Source of the DNA: Moheibacter lacus
GTDB taxonomy: Bacteria > Bacteroidota > Bacteroidia > Flavobacteriales > Weeksellaceae
Reading direction: 5' to 3'
Assembly: GCF_014042165.1 (NCBI RefSeq)
Contig: NZ_JACDZE010000002.1
Span: 186,001-250,000 of the forward strand
Length of the DNA: 64,000 bases
The notes beneath the pieces were generated by a model. It worked only from the letters and a program-made list of their open reading frames with translations. It was not told the DNA's origin and did not search any database. The stretch's first letter is position 1; each line of letters opens with the position of its first letter. Shown here piece after piece: positions 27,083 through 36,331 of this stretch. The translations under genes were made by a program, and so were the position numbers.

Positions 27083-27111
27083 ATTCTCTACCAAAATATG
27101 AAACAGATCAA

Positions 27112-27945
27112 ATGAAAGATTTATTACCCCGCATCCTTTCGGGGAGCGTTTATATAGGATTGGTAGTTTTGGGAACGACGATGGGACCTTGGTTTTTTGC
27201 CGGTCTTATGGCGCTTTTTCTCGTTTTATGTTTGATGGAATACATTTCTATCACGGAACTTTCCGACAAATTGTATATCGCTTTGGCCGTTATTGGCTCA
27301 GCCGGTATTTTTTATTTTTTCTCAGATTATTTATTCAATCAGCATAGCGCATTTGTTCTTCAATCCTTAAGTTTTGCAGGACCGGTCTTGTTTTTATTGG
27401 CTTGTTTTACCATTCTTTTTTCTACCAAAGAATTGTATGTCGAATTTGGAAATGCAACAATTGCTGTGATTTACATCGCCGTTCCATTTTCATTGGCATT
27501 GACCATTCCTCAGATTTCTTATGATTTAGGTAAAGAAGTGATTTCAAATGAGATATTGTTTATTTTCATTTTGATATGGATCAGCGACATCATGGCATAT
27601 GTGGTGGGAAGTCTTTGGGGAAAACATAAATTGGTCCCAAAAATTTCGAATGGAAAAACATGGGAAGGAGCCATCGGCGGTTTTTTGTTTACATTGATCG
27701 TCGGATATGTTTTGGAATTTCACATTTTCCCGGAAAGCCGATTTAACTGGATGATCATCAGCATGATCGTCGCTATAGCTGCTCCAATTGGAGATATCGT
27801 TGAGTCGAAATTGAAGCGAAGTTTCAATACGAAAGACAGTGGAAAATGGATTCCGGGTCATGGTGGTTTTTTAGATAGATTGGATAGTTTTATATTTGTC
27901 ATCCCGATGGTTTATTTGTATTTGCTAATTACCGGTATTTGGTAA
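27112..27945 (+). CDS. cdsA: phosphatidate cytidylyltransferase
   Basis: Makes CDP-diacylglycerol from phosphatidate and CTP, the branch point of phospholipid synthesis. 277 residues, about eight membrane helices. The CTP_transf_1 signature is present: SDIMAYVVGSLWGKHKL, SNGKTWEGAIGG and APIGDIVESKLKRSF ... DSGKWIPGHGGFLDRLDS. It precedes psd by 53 bases, so the unit carries two steps toward phosphatidylethanolamine. Confidence 0.95.
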   Translation: MKDLLPRILSGSVYIGLVVLGTTMGPWFFAGLMALFLVLCLMEYISITELSDKLYIALAVIGSAGIFYFFSDYLFNQHSAFVLQSLSFAGPVLFLLACFTILFSTKELYVEFGNATIAVIYIAVPFSLALTIPQISYDLGKEVISNEILFIFILIWISDIMAYVVGSLWGKHKLVPKISNGKTWEGAIGGFLFTLIVGYVLEFHIFPESRFNWMIISMIVAIAAPIGDIVESKLKRSFNTKDSGKWIPGHGGFLDRLDSFIFVIPMVYLYLLITGIW

Positions 27946-27998
27946 ATGAATTTTTAAATAAAACCTTGAAAAACAGTTTTTTACTAAATTAAGAATTG

Positions 27999-28652
27999 AT
28001 GAAGTTACACAAAGAAGGTAGAATGATATTGATCGGATTTTTTCTGGCATTTCTACTGATAAGCATTGCTTTGTATGTATTTGTTCCGGCTTATTATTCG
28101 TATATTTTAATGCTTCCCTTTTGGATTTTATTCGGATTTATCGTTTGGTTTTTCCGAAATCCTGAAAGATTTGGAGAATCGACCGTTTATGATGTGATTG
28201 CTCCGGTAGATGGTAAAGTTGTGGTAATCGAAGAAGTAGAAGAAAAAGAATTCATCAAAGGAAAATGTATCCAACTTTCTATTTTCATGTCGCCTTTAAA
28301 TGTTCATGTAAATCGATATCCTGTTTCCGGGAAAGTAATCTATACAAAATACCATCCCGGTAAATATTTGGTAGCCTTTCATCCCAAATCTTCAGAACTA
28401 AATGAAAGAACTACTGTCGTTGTAGAAACTGAAAATAAGGCCAATGTGCTTTTCCGTCAAATCGCCGGAGCTGTTGCCAGACGAATCGTGCTTTATGCAA
28501 AAGAAGGCGATGATGCCAACGCCGGTGTCGAATATGGATTTATAAAATTTGGTTCTAGGTTGGATATCTTTTTACCGTTAGGAACCGAAATTTTGGTGAA
28601 AATTGGCGATAAAACCAAAGGCGGAATCCAGAAAATTGCAGAATTAAAATAA
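27999..28652 (+). CDS. psd: phosphatidylserine decarboxylase, short soluble-domain type
   Basis: Forms phosphatidylethanolamine. 217 residues, the compact Psd form, with an N-terminal membrane segment pair (10-50) and the body APVDGKVVVIEE ... FMSPLNVHVNRYPVSG. The self-cleavage site lies in KFGSRLD; its serine becomes the pyruvoyl group. ATG at 27999 (MKLHKEGR), preceded by an in-frame TTG that I reject. Confidence 0.94.
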   Translation: MKLHKEGRMILIGFFLAFLLISIALYVFVPAYYSYILMLPFWILFGFIVWFFRNPERFGESTVYDVIAPVDGKVVVIEEVEEKEFIKGKCIQLSIFMSPLNVHVNRYPVSGKVIYTKYHPGKYLVAFHPKSSELNERTTVVVETENKANVLFRQIAGAVARRIVLYAKEGDDANAGVEYGFIKFGSRLDIFLPLGTEILVKIGDKTKGGIQKIAELK

Positions 28653-28683
28653 GTTAGAAATATTAAGCATAAAAAAATTAAAC

Positions 28684-28941
28684 ATGAAAAAATTTGGACT
28701 ATTAATCGCAGGAGCATTTATTTTGGCAAGTTGTGATGCTACTCCAGGTGGTAATCAAAACGTATTGCCGGTTGTGCATGAGGGAGTTGCGGAAGAAATG
28801 GATCATCATGGTGGAGATCATGCACACGAAGGACATGAAGCGCAAAAGGAGCATGTAGATCCTGCACATGCCACAGAGAAATCGGATTCTACTACGGCTC
28901 ATGATCATGCTACGGCTGAGCCAAAGGATTCTGCACACTAA
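28684..28941 (+). CDS. small histidine-rich lipoprotein
   Basis: 85 residues: lipoprotein signal MKKFGLLIAGAFILASC (C17), then a low-complexity tail with 11 histidines, many as HH, HAH and HDH, mixed with Asp/Glu/Ala. This composition would bind transition metals such as Zn, Ni or Cu, which is inference. It follows psd by 31 bases and is the last gene of the cluster. Its stop overlaps that of the convergent glycosyltransferase by four bases. Family unknown. Confidence 0.82.
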   Translation: MKKFGLLIAGAFILASCDATPGGNQNVLPVVHEGVAEEMDHHGGDHAHEGHEAQKEHVDPAHATEKSDSTTAHDHATAEPKDSAH

Positions 28942-30005
28942 ATCTTCACCGGTCCCGAATCGCCAATTATCACATCCATCGCTTTGGGTTGAATGAAAAA
29001 TTGTATTCCGGGTTTTGCATGATTTGAGATGATTTCCAACATTTCACCATGCGTAAAAATATTTCCGTCCAATAAAATTTGGGCGGAATTTTCTTTTATG
29101 TCCTCTACCGAATTGATTCGTTCCAAAGAATCCAGCTCCACTCCAAGTTTTTCCTTTTTATCTTCCGGCTTAAATGCACCGTTCAGATTCGCCCAAAAAT
29201 ACCGGAGTTTGAGCCCTAAACTGAAAATTTGATAGCGAAAGAAATGTTTTCCATAATATTTTTTAATGAAAATTTCCATCGCACCAAAAAAGATTTTCAA
29301 GTATTTTTTGTCCTTTCTTGTGCTTTCTCCTTTGTAATGCAAAACGGAAATTTCGCCAAAATAATAATTGGTAAAACCGTTTAATTCCAAGGAATAACTC
29401 AAATCGATGTCTTCACCATACATGAAATACCGTTCATCAAATCCGCCTACTTTTTCATAAACCGATTTTTTCAAAAACATAAATGCACCGACCAAGACTT
29501 CTGCAGGAGCTATATCCAATTCGCCAACATTTGATTTATAATAACCTTTTGCATTCTTTTTATCAATCAACGTCCCAAATAATTTCCCAAAGGTATTTTG
29601 TAAAGTAGGAATATTTCGTTTGCTTTCCGGATGAAAATTCCCGTTGGCATCGATAAGTCTGACACCCAAAGCGCCCATTTTAACATTGGCATCTGCAAAT
29701 GGAATTATCTTTTCAAATAAATTTTCAGGAACCAAGGTATCTGGATTTAAAATCAAGACATATTCGCCTTTTGCTTTTTTTACACCGAGATTATTGGCTT
29801 TTGCAAAGCCTAAATTTTCTTTTGATTCGATGAATTGAACATTTGGAAAATGATTTCGGATGAAATCAATCGGTTTTTCAGGCGAATCATTGTCCACAAC
29901 GATGATTTCTCCTTCAATGTTTTCTAATGCTTTTTCAACACTGTAAAGACATTGTTCCAAATAATACCGGGCATTATAACTGACGATTACGACTGAAACT
30001 TTCAT
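28938..30005 (-). CDS. glycosyltransferase family 2 (rhamnosyltransferase-like)
   Basis: 355 residues; transfers a sugar from a nucleotide donor to a surface glycan. GT-A fold with VSVVIVSYN at the start, VVDNDS (36-41), the metal-binding NPDT (87-90), and [20 protein letters not shown] typical of WbbL-type enzymes. The last ~80 residues are an extra domain I do not recognise. The ATG overlaps the recR stop by four bases (coupled translation). Donor and acceptor unknown. Confidence 0.9.
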   Translation of the reverse strand: MKVSVVIVSYNARYYLEQCLYSVEKALENIEGEIIVVDNDSPEKPIDFIRNHFPNVQFIESKENLGFAKANNLGVKKAKGEYVLILNPDTLVPENLFEKIIPFADANVKMGALGVRLIDANGNFHPESKRNIPTLQNTFGKLFGTLIDKKNAKGYYKSNVGELDIAPAEVLVGAFMFLKKSVYEKVGGFDERYFMYGEDIDLSYSLELNGFTNYYFGEISVLHYKGESTRKDKKYLKIFFGAMEIFIKKYYGKHFFRYQIFSLGLKLRYFWANLNGAFKPEDKKEKLGVELDSLERINSVEDIKENSAQILLDGNIFTHGEMLEIISNHAKPGIQFFIQPKAMDVIIGDSGPVKI

Positions 30006-30622
30006 CCTTTCAACGTTGATTCAACATAAGGAATTCGGTTTTGGATAGAGCGTACAAGTGTCGCTTCATCTGCATATTCCAGCTCATCTCCTACTCCAAT
30101 TCCTCTTGCGATGGTTGAAAAATTGACATTGAAATCTTTTAAAACTTTGTACAGATAAAAAGCCGTTGTATCTCCTTCCATTGTAGAACTTAATGCAAAA
30201 ATCAATTCTCCAACTGACTCATTTTCAATTCTTTTCAACAATGATTCGATTTGTAATTGTCCCGGACCGATTCCATCCATCGGCGAAATTCTCCCACCCA
30301 AAACATGGTAAACACCTTTGAACTGTCCAGTGTTTTCAATCGCCATCACATCACGTACATCTTCCACCACACAAATCACAGATGAATCACGAAGTGGATT
30401 GGCACAAATCTGACAAATATGCGCATCTGAAATAGTATGGCATTTTTCACAATATTGGATATCCTGAACGAGATGATTCAGCGCATTTGCCAAATTTTCA
30501 GTTTGGGAAACAGGACGGTTCAACATATGCAAAACCAAACGCAATGCCGTCCTTTTCCCGATCCCCGGTAGATGTGAGATTTCTTCCACTGCGCGCTCCA
30601 AAACTTTACTTGGGTAGTTCAT
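30002..30622 (-). CDS. recR: recombination protein RecR
   Basis: Works with RecF/RecO to load RecA at gaps. 206 residues with the N-terminal helix-hairpin-helix ([15 protein letters not shown]), the zinc finger C58, C61, C70, C73 ([16 protein letters not shown]) and the Toprim domain ([12 protein letters not shown]). Operon leader of recR-glycosyltransferase. Divergent from the symporter. Confidence 0.96.
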   Translation of the reverse strand: MNYPSKVLERAVEEISHLPGIGKRTALRLVLHMLNRPVSQTENLANALNHLVQDIQYCEKCHTISDAHICQICANPLRDSSVICVVEDVRDVMAIENTGQFKGVYHVLGGRISPMDGIGPGQLQIESLLKRIENESVGELIFALSSTMEGDTTAFYLYKVLKDFNVNFSTIARGIGVGDELEYADEATLVRSIQNRIPYVESTLKG

Positions 30623-30740
30623 TTTCCTTTTTCCCTAAATTGGATGTAAAGATACACAACCATAGCGAATCCAAAAAGGCTTTGGTTTCTGCTTTGGGAA
30701 TACAAAATAAATTCTCTGTTTCATTCCAATTGAAAAATAC

Positions 30741-30748
30741 TATTTTTG
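30741..30748 (+). promoter_or_regulatory. -7 box TATTTTTG for the symporter
   Basis: A TAnnTTTG match 19 bases before the ATG at 30768. Confidence 0.45.
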
Positions 30749-30767
30749 GATGAAATTTTGATCCAAT

Positions 30768-32330
30768 ATGAATTCAACCATCATTTTAATTTGCGTAGTT
30801 ATCTATTTCGTAGGACTACTTTTTATCGCCTATAGAACCAGTAAAAACGCTGATAATCAATCCTTTTTTATAGGAAATCGAAAAAGCAAATGGTGGTTGG
30901 TAGCATTTGGGATGATCGGAACGAGTTTAAGTGGTGTCACTTTTATTTCTGTGCCGGGAACAGTCGGGAAACTTACCGGAACGGAATATGTCTACGGCGG
31001 ATTTGAATATTACATGATGGTCGTCGGATTTTTTCTAGGGTATTTCATTGTGGCATTTATCCTTCTTCCACTTTATTATCGGATGAATCTAACTTCGATT
31101 TATACTTATTTAGGCAGGAGATTCAATGTGGAAGCACACAAAACCGGATCCATCTTTTTTATTATTTCAAGAGGAATTGGCGCTACAGCTCGTTTATTCC
31201 TGGTAATCAATGTTTTACAAATATTCTTATTGGACCAAATCGGAATTCCATTTTGGTTGACGACGTTGGTTATTTTATTGATGATCGTGCTCTATACGTA
31301 TGAAGGCGGTGTGAAAACCATCGTGGTGACAGATACTTTACAGACGACTTTCATGTTGTTGAGTTTGGTGATTTGTATCATTTATGTGTTGACACAATTG
31401 GATATGTCGGCCTCGGAAGGTTATACAAAATTAGCAGAATACAATTATACACATTTGATGAATTTTGATGGAAATTCGGCGACTTATTTTCTAAAATCCT
31501 TGATAGGCGGAATGTTTATTACGATTGCAATGACAGGATTGGATCAGGAAATGATGCAAAAAAATATCAGTGTTGACAATCTATACAATTCCAAAAAGAA
31601 TATGCTGACGTTTGCCGGAACGCTTTTGATTGTGAATTTTGCCTTTTTGTTTTTGGGTGGTTTGTTGTATCTCTATTCGATGCAAAACGGAGCGGTTTAT
31701 GGAGATGGGGTTTTTGGATTTAAAAACGCAGCCGGAGAAATCCAAAACATCATGGGCGATGACATCTTCCCTGCTCTTTCCCTTCAAGGATTTTTCCCAT
31801 TGTTCATTGCGGTCATTTTTATCATCGGATTGATTTCCGCTTTGTTTCCATCAGCTGATGGAGCTTTGACATCACTGACAAGTTCATTTTGTGTGGATTT
31901 ATTGAAGATGAATGATAACGAAAAAATGTCTGAATCACAGAAAAAGAAAACCCGAATCACAGTACATTTGGTTTTTACCGTCATTTTCTTTTTGTTGATA
32001 TTAATTTTCAAATGGATCAACGATAAATCTATTGTTTATCTTATCATGAACGTTGCAGGATATACTTATGGACCGCTTTTAGGATTATTTGCATTTGGGA
32101 TTTTAACCAAAAGAACCATTTCGCTAAAGTTTGCCATTTTAAGTGTGGCTTTAATCGCTCCGGTTATTACCTATACGATCAATGAATTGTTTATTCAATT
32201 TACCGATTACCGAATCGGCGTAGAATTAATTGTTCTGAACGGTTTGTTGACATTCATCGGGCTTTGGTTGATCAGTAAAAAGAAAAATTCCCAAGAGAAA
32301 TTAGAACCTATAAATCAAGAATTTAACTAA
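30768..32330 (+). CDS. sodium:solute symporter (SSS family)
   Basis: 520 residues, about 13 membrane helices. SSS marks: NADNQSFFIGNRKSKWW after helix 1, GMIGTSLSGVTFISVPG in helix 2 and GLISALFPSADGALTSLTSS in the sodium-site helix 8. The family imports sugars, amino acids or other organic solutes with Na+; the substrate is not readable from sequence. Single gene with its own -7 box, followed by a repeat-rich stretch. Confidence 0.92.
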   Translation: MNSTIILICVVIYFVGLLFIAYRTSKNADNQSFFIGNRKSKWWLVAFGMIGTSLSGVTFISVPGTVGKLTGTEYVYGGFEYYMMVVGFFLGYFIVAFILLPLYYRMNLTSIYTYLGRRFNVEAHKTGSIFFIISRGIGATARLFLVINVLQIFLLDQIGIPFWLTTLVILLMIVLYTYEGGVKTIVVTDTLQTTFMLLSLVICIIYVLTQLDMSASEGYTKLAEYNYTHLMNFDGNSATYFLKSLIGGMFITIAMTGLDQEMMQKNISVDNLYNSKKNMLTFAGTLLIVNFAFLFLGGLLYLYSMQNGAVYGDGVFGFKNAAGEIQNIMGDDIFPALSLQGFFPLFIAVIFIIGLISALFPSADGALTSLTSSFCVDLLKMNDNEKMSESQKKKTRITVHLVFTVIFFLLILIFKWINDKSIVYLIMNVAGYTYGPLLGLFAFGILTKRTISLKFAILSVALIAPVITYTINELFIQFTDYRIGVELIVLNGLLTFIGLWLISKKKNSQEKLEPINQEFN

Positions 32331-32393
32331 ATTACCATCGCCTGATGGCGAAGAGTTGAGAAGGTCGACTGAAGCTGACTAAATAAAACAATA

Positions 32394-32504
32394 GTGTTCT
32401 TTGTGTCCGCCGCGGCGGATGTGACCATTTGTGGTTAAAAGTTCATGAACTAAGTCGAAGGGTTTACCACCAAGAACACAAAGCAAAATGCACAAAGTTC
32501 ACAA
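32394..32504. repeat. inverted-repeat element with GC-rich core palindrome
   Basis: Outer arms GTGTTCTTTGTGTCC and TTTGTGGTTAAA are answered by TTTACCACCAAGAACACAAAG and CACAAAGTTCACA. Inside lie two perfect palindromes, TCCGCCGCGGCGGA (32406-32419) and AGTTCATGAACT (32440-32451). It shares its words with 22585-22666. Confidence 0.55.
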
Positions 32505-32570
32505 AAAAACAAACTAACGGTGAGGGATTTTCTCTCGGATGGAAACATTAAGTTTGATTCAAATTGGATC

Positions 32571-32605
32571 AAAAAAGCCGCTTCAAAATCTGAAACGACT
32601 TTTTT
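32571..32605 (-). terminator. intrinsic terminator of the gamma carbonic anhydrase gene
   Basis: On the minus strand GTCGTTTCA pairs with TGAAGCGGC using two G-U pairs, flanked by A and T runs. The plus-strand transcript would have C-A mismatches at the same places, so the minus strand is the functional one. Confidence 0.8.
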
Positions 32606-32653
32606 ATTATTTCTAATTACCAATTACTATTTACCAATTACCAATCACTAAAA

Positions 32654-33166
32654 TCACTTGTACCAACTACTATATTTCACATAATTATTGGCAATTCGTT
32701 CGATTTCTCCTTCTTTTAAGTTTTGAGAAACCATCCCGATTTTTTTCGCTGGAATTCCGGCCCAAAGCTCTCCTTCTTTGATATGCGTGTTTTGGGTAAC
32801 CACAGCTCCAGCCGCCACGATCGAATAAGACTCTACGACACAATCGTCCATCACGATAGCGCCCATTCCAATCAATACATTGTCATGGATCGTACAACCA
32901 TGAACGATAGCGTTATGCCCGATAGAAACATGATTGCCAATGTTCGTTGGAGACTTTTGGTAGGTACAATGTACCATTGCGTTATCTTGAATATTGACTT
33001 TATCGCCCATCTTGATATAATGTACATCGCCCCGCAAAACCGCATTGTACCATATACTACAGTCCTTTCCCATGACCACATCACCGATGATGACAGCCGT
33101 TTCTGCCAAATAACAATTCTCTCCAAATTGAGGTTCTTTCTCGTTTAATTTCTTAATTAGCGCCAT
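32654..33166 (-). CDS. gamma carbonic anhydrase family protein
   Basis: 170 residues forming a left-handed beta-helix of hexapeptide repeats (IGDVVMGKDCSIWYNAVLRGD ...). Zinc ligands H66 (AMVHCTY), H84 and H89 (SIGHNAIVHG) are conserved, as is the RGD stretch. The YrdA/PaaY-like members have weak or thioesterase-like activities, so true CO2 hydration is not certain. ATG at 33166. Confidence 0.92.
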   Translation of the reverse strand: MALIKKLNEKEPQFGENCYLAETAVIIGDVVMGKDCSIWYNAVLRGDVHYIKMGDKVNIQDNAMVHCTYQKSPTNIGNHVSIGHNAIVHGCTIHDNVLIGMGAIVMDDCVVESYSIVAAGAVVTQNTHIKEGELWAGIPAKKIGMVSQNLKEGEIERIANNYVKYSSWYK

Positions 33167-33300
33167 TGTAATTTTATGTTTTCTGTCTAATTGTGCAATT
33201 TACACCTGTTCTGATAAAAAATTGATTTAGATCGAAAATTTCTAATCATTAGATTAGTTTTAAATATGATATTCTGACCGATTTAAATATATAAATGCCG

Positions 33301-33308
33301 TAAATTTG
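33301..33308 (+). promoter_or_regulatory. -7 box TAAATTTG immediately upstream of nifU
   Basis: A TAnnTTTG match ending five bases before the ATG at 33314 (eight before the second ATG). Confidence 0.5.
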
Positions 33309-33313
33309 CCCTC

Positions 33314-34192
33314 ATGATGAGAGTTTATATTGATACAACACCCAATCCAAATATTTTAAAATTTGTTTGTGACGAAACCTTAACGACGGGTGCGCTAGAG
33401 TTGGGGAAAGATGATCCAGCAACCGATTCATTATTGGCTCAGGAAATCCTTCAATTCCCCTTTGTTTCAAAGGTTTACATTACGGCGAATTTTGTTGCCG
33501 TCCAAAAAACAGATGCCGTCGAATGGGAAATGGTAGCAGATGAATTGAAACAAATCGTCAACCAACATTTGATTGATGGTACGATTTTGATGTCAGCGCA
33601 AGAAGAAGATCCTTTCACGCTTTATGTAGAAATGACGCCTAATCCTGCCGTAATGAAATTTGTGACCAATAAATTGCTTTACAATGGAATAGCCGAGTCA
33701 AAAAATGCAGAAGATACAGCGCATTTTCCACTAGCTAAAGCCTTGTACCAATTTGATTATGTAAAAGAAGTTTTTGTTTCTGAGAATTATATTTCGATTA
33801 CGAAAATAGAAACAGCCGACTGGAACGAACTCGCACTTGAATTGCGTTATTTCCTTTTGGAATATTTACAAAAAGGTGATGAAATCGTAGGAAGTGAATA
33901 TGTTCCTCTGCAAAATCCATTTGAAAAAGAATTCATCAAAAAAGAATATACAGATGTCGAAATGCAAATCAAAGACATCATCACCGAATACATCCAACCG
34001 GCTGTCGCAGGGGATGGAGGAAATATCCAATTGATTGAATTTGAAGAAGATACAAAAACCGCCCGCATGCTGCTTCAAGGCGCTTGTTCAGGCTGTCCTT
34101 CTTCTACCATTACGCTAAAAAACGGGATCGAATCCATGTTGAAACAAATGATGCCCGGAAAAGTAGAAAACGTAGAAGCGGTAAATGGATAA
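33314..34192 (+). CDS. NifU/Nfu-type iron-sulfur scaffold with duplicated N domain
   Basis: 292 residues; carries and transfers Fe-S clusters. Two copies of the Nfu N-terminal domain are visible, each starting with TPNPN/A..KFV (about 9-95 and 108-195). The NifU-like domain follows, with the cluster-binding GACSGCPSS (C258, C261). The ATG is doubled (MM). It ends in a strong terminator that lies inside the first codons of the next gene. Confidence 0.93.
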   Translation: MMRVYIDTTPNPNILKFVCDETLTTGALELGKDDPATDSLLAQEILQFPFVSKVYITANFVAVQKTDAVEWEMVADELKQIVNQHLIDGTILMSAQEEDPFTLYVEMTPNPAVMKFVTNKLLYNGIAESKNAEDTAHFPLAKALYQFDYVKEVFVSENYISITKIETADWNELALELRYFLLEYLQKGDEIVGSEYVPLQNPFEKEFIKKEYTDVEMQIKDIITEYIQPAVAGDGGNIQLIEFEEDTKTARMLLQGACSGCPSSTITLKNGIESMLKQMMPGKVENVEAVNG

Positions 34193-35537
34193 TATGAATT
34201 CAAATCCGATCAAAAAACCTTGTCAAATTCTAAACTTGACAAGGTTTTTTCATTTTTTAATATTTCTTTCTTTTTCAAATTTTCTTTTTGCCCAAGAAAT
34301 ATCCGCTTCTTTAATTGAGCCGAAAAACACCATTTCAATTTTAACCTCACCCGAATTTTCCGGTCGCGGATATGTTGAAAATGGAATGGGGAAATCAGCC
34401 GATTTCATCGCTGATCAATTTGATAAAATAGGATTAGAAAAAATAAATAGCTCTTATTTTCAGGAATTTACGATGCCTATCAACATCATCAAAGATGCTG
34501 CACTTAAAATCAACAACCAAAAATTGCGCTATGGAATCGATTTCATCGTAAAACCCAATTCCAAATCAATTTCATTTCATGAAAACCCAAATTACATATT
34601 CGATCCTTTGGATTTTGAAAATGCATTAAAATCTGAAAATGCATTAATTGATTTCATCCAACGGGATATGTTGGCACAGAACTCCAAAAATGTGGTATTT
34701 CCGCCGCATCATTTTGAAGTGGACTCGCTCAATCAATATTATAAAAATTGGCCAAGTTTTTATCGACCGGAAGAAAACCGAAACCGTGCGATTTTCTTTT
34801 TCACAAAAGAAAAATTGACCGCTTCCCTATCCCAAGTTCAAGACAGCATTTCAGAATTTTTCATCGACGGAAAATATTTTTCCAATGATTTGAAAATCAA
34901 TGACTACAAAATTGAAACTGAATTTCAAAATAATTTCAAAGCGAAAAATGTAATCGGTAAAATCGAAGGAACAAACAAAGATTCTTTAATCGTTATTACA
35001 GCGCATTATGACCATTTGGGGAAAGTGGGTGATGTATATTTTCCCGGTGCGAGTGACAACGCAAGTGGTGTCGCATTTCTACTCGAATTGGCTAAATACT
35101 ATAAAAAAAATTTACCCAAATATTCATTGGTTTTCATCGCTTTTGCCGCTGAAGAAGCAGGTTTGCTGGGTTCTACTTATTTTGTAGAAAATCCATTGGT
35201 AGATTTAAGTAAAATTAAATTTCTATTGAATTTTGACATCATGGGCGCTGGCGAAGACGGCATCCAAATCGTAAACAGTTCGATTTTCACCAAAGAATTT
35301 GAACTTTTAAATCAAATTAATTCCAAACAAAATTTAGTCAAACAAATCAAAAAACGTGGCGAAGCTTGTAATTCTGACCATTGTCCGTTTTATGAAAAAG
35401 GCGTTCCCTCCTATTTTGTGTATACGCTGGGGGGGCCGGGTCATTATCACGATATTTTTGACAAAGGCGAATCTTTGAATCTCGCTGAATTTGAGGATTT
35501 ACAGAAATTGTTTGTAGAATTTATCAACCAGTTTTAA
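34185..35537 (+). CDS. exported M28 family zinc peptidase
   Basis: About 450 residues; secreted aminopeptidase. Zinc ligands: ITAHYDHLG, GASDNASG, AAEEAGLLG, NFDIMG and GHYHDIFD. The start is unsettled. The ATG at 34185 overlaps the nifU stop by eight bases and gives a 20-residue polar lead before the signal peptide. An in-frame TTG at 34236 gives a compact signal, MTRFFHFLIFLSFSNFLFAQ. A perfect terminator (34212-34250) lies between the two. Its 3' end overlaps the convergent methyltransferase by 14 bases. Confidence 0.88.
   Translation: MDNMNSNPIKKPCQILNLTRFFHFLIFLSFSNFLFAQEISASLIEPKNTISILTSPEFSGRGYVENGMGKSADFIADQFDKIGLEKINSSYFQEFTMPINIIKDAALKINNQKLRYGIDFIVKPNSKSISFHENPNYIFDPLDFENALKSENALIDFIQRDMLAQNSKNVVFPPHHFEVDSLNQYYKNWPSFYRPEENRNRAIFFFTKEKLTASLSQVQDSISEFFIDGKYFSNDLKINDYKIETEFQNNFKAKNVIGKIEGTNKDSLIVITAHYDHLGKVGDVYFPGASDNASGVAFLLELAKYYKKNLPKYSLVFIAFAAEEAGLLGSTYFVENPLVDLSKIKFLLNFDIMGAGEDGIQIVNSSIFTKEFELLNQINSKQNLVKQIKKRGEACNSDHCPFYEKGVPSYFVYTLGGPGHYHDIFDKGESLNLAEFEDLQKLFVEFINQF
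34212..34250 (+). terminator. perfect 15-bp terminator hairpin inside the start of the M28 gene
   Basis: AAAAAACCTTGTCAA (34212-34226) and TTGACAAGGTTTTTT (34236-34250) are exact inverse complements with a 9-base loop and a T tail. It would end the nifU transcript on the plus strand, and the A/T arms make it usable in both directions. Confidence 0.88.
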
Positions 35538-36321
35538 TCGCTTGAATCGCATAGAGCAACGGCAATTTATTCCCGAACTTTTTTATTTGAAATTTACCTG
35601 ATTGGACTTCTTCCATTTCGGGAAAAATATTGTACGGCGAATGATCAAATTCTTCCAAACATCTAATTTCTAAATTATTTTTAATCAATGAATTAACAAC
35701 TTCACTTACACTATGATTCCAACTGATTTCAGAAATTGTTTCCGCCAATTTTCCTTCGGTATAAGATTCATCTTTTGTCTCTATAATCGCTTCACCTTTG
35801 AAATAATTGTACTGAATTTTTTCAAATTCGTTATCAAACATCCAAACGAAAGGATGAAATTCTACAAAAACAAATTGACCATTTGGTTTTAAAAATTCTG
35901 CAATAATTTTTGCCCATTTATCCAAATCCGGTAACCATCCGATCGTTCCATAAGAAGTAAAAACGATATCAAATTTTTCATCCAAATGATAGGGTAAATC
36001 ATAGATATCGGAACAAATAAATTGGGCGGAAGAATTTGCTTTTTGCGCTAATTCTATAGCCAATTCAATGGCTTTGTCAGACAAATCTACGCCTGTCACC
36101 TCGGCTCCCAACCGGTTCAAAGAAATCGAATCCTGTCCGAAATGACATTGCAGATGCAGTATGGATTTCCCTTTCACATCTCCCAATAATTCCAATTCGA
36201 TCGGGTTCAGGGATGACTTCCCATTTAAAAAACCTTCTACATCATAAAATGCCGATGAGAAGTGTAATTCAGAACGTTTGTTCCAAGCATTTCGGTTTTT
36301 CTCAATGTAGTTTTCCTCCAT
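35524..36321 (-). CDS. class I SAM-dependent methyltransferase
   Basis: 265 residues from the ATG at 36321 (MEENYIEKNRNAWNKRSELH). The SAM-binding motif is the variant ILHLQCHFGQDS (54-65) with GVDLS after it; then FDIVFTSYGTIGWLPD and FVFVEFHPF. Resembles UbiE/Tam-like small-molecule methyltransferases; the acceptor is unknown. It begins ten bases after the GH92 stop and is probably co-transcribed with it. The open frame upstream of the ATG overlaps GH92 and is not used. Confidence 0.88.
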   Translation of the reverse strand: MEENYIEKNRNAWNKRSELHFSSAFYDVEGFLNGKSSLNPIELELLGDVKGKSILHLQCHFGQDSISLNRLGAEVTGVDLSDKAIELAIELAQKANSSAQFICSDIYDLPYHLDEKFDIVFTSYGTIGWLPDLDKWAKIIAEFLKPNGQFVFVEFHPFVWMFDNEFEKIQYNYFKGEAIIETKDESYTEGKLAETISEISWNHSVSEVVNSLIKNNLEIRCLEEFDHSPYNIFPEMEEVQSGKFQIKKFGNKLPLLYAIQAIKTG

Positions 36322-36331
36322 TTGACTTAAT

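Larger units (their letters stand above)
32331..32653. other. gene-free stretch with nested palindromes
   Basis: 323 bases. It contains a short hairpin TCGCC/GGCGA just after the symporter stop, the palindromic element at 32394-32504 and the minus-strand terminator of the carbonic anhydrase gene. No open frame of substance. Confidence 0.7.
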
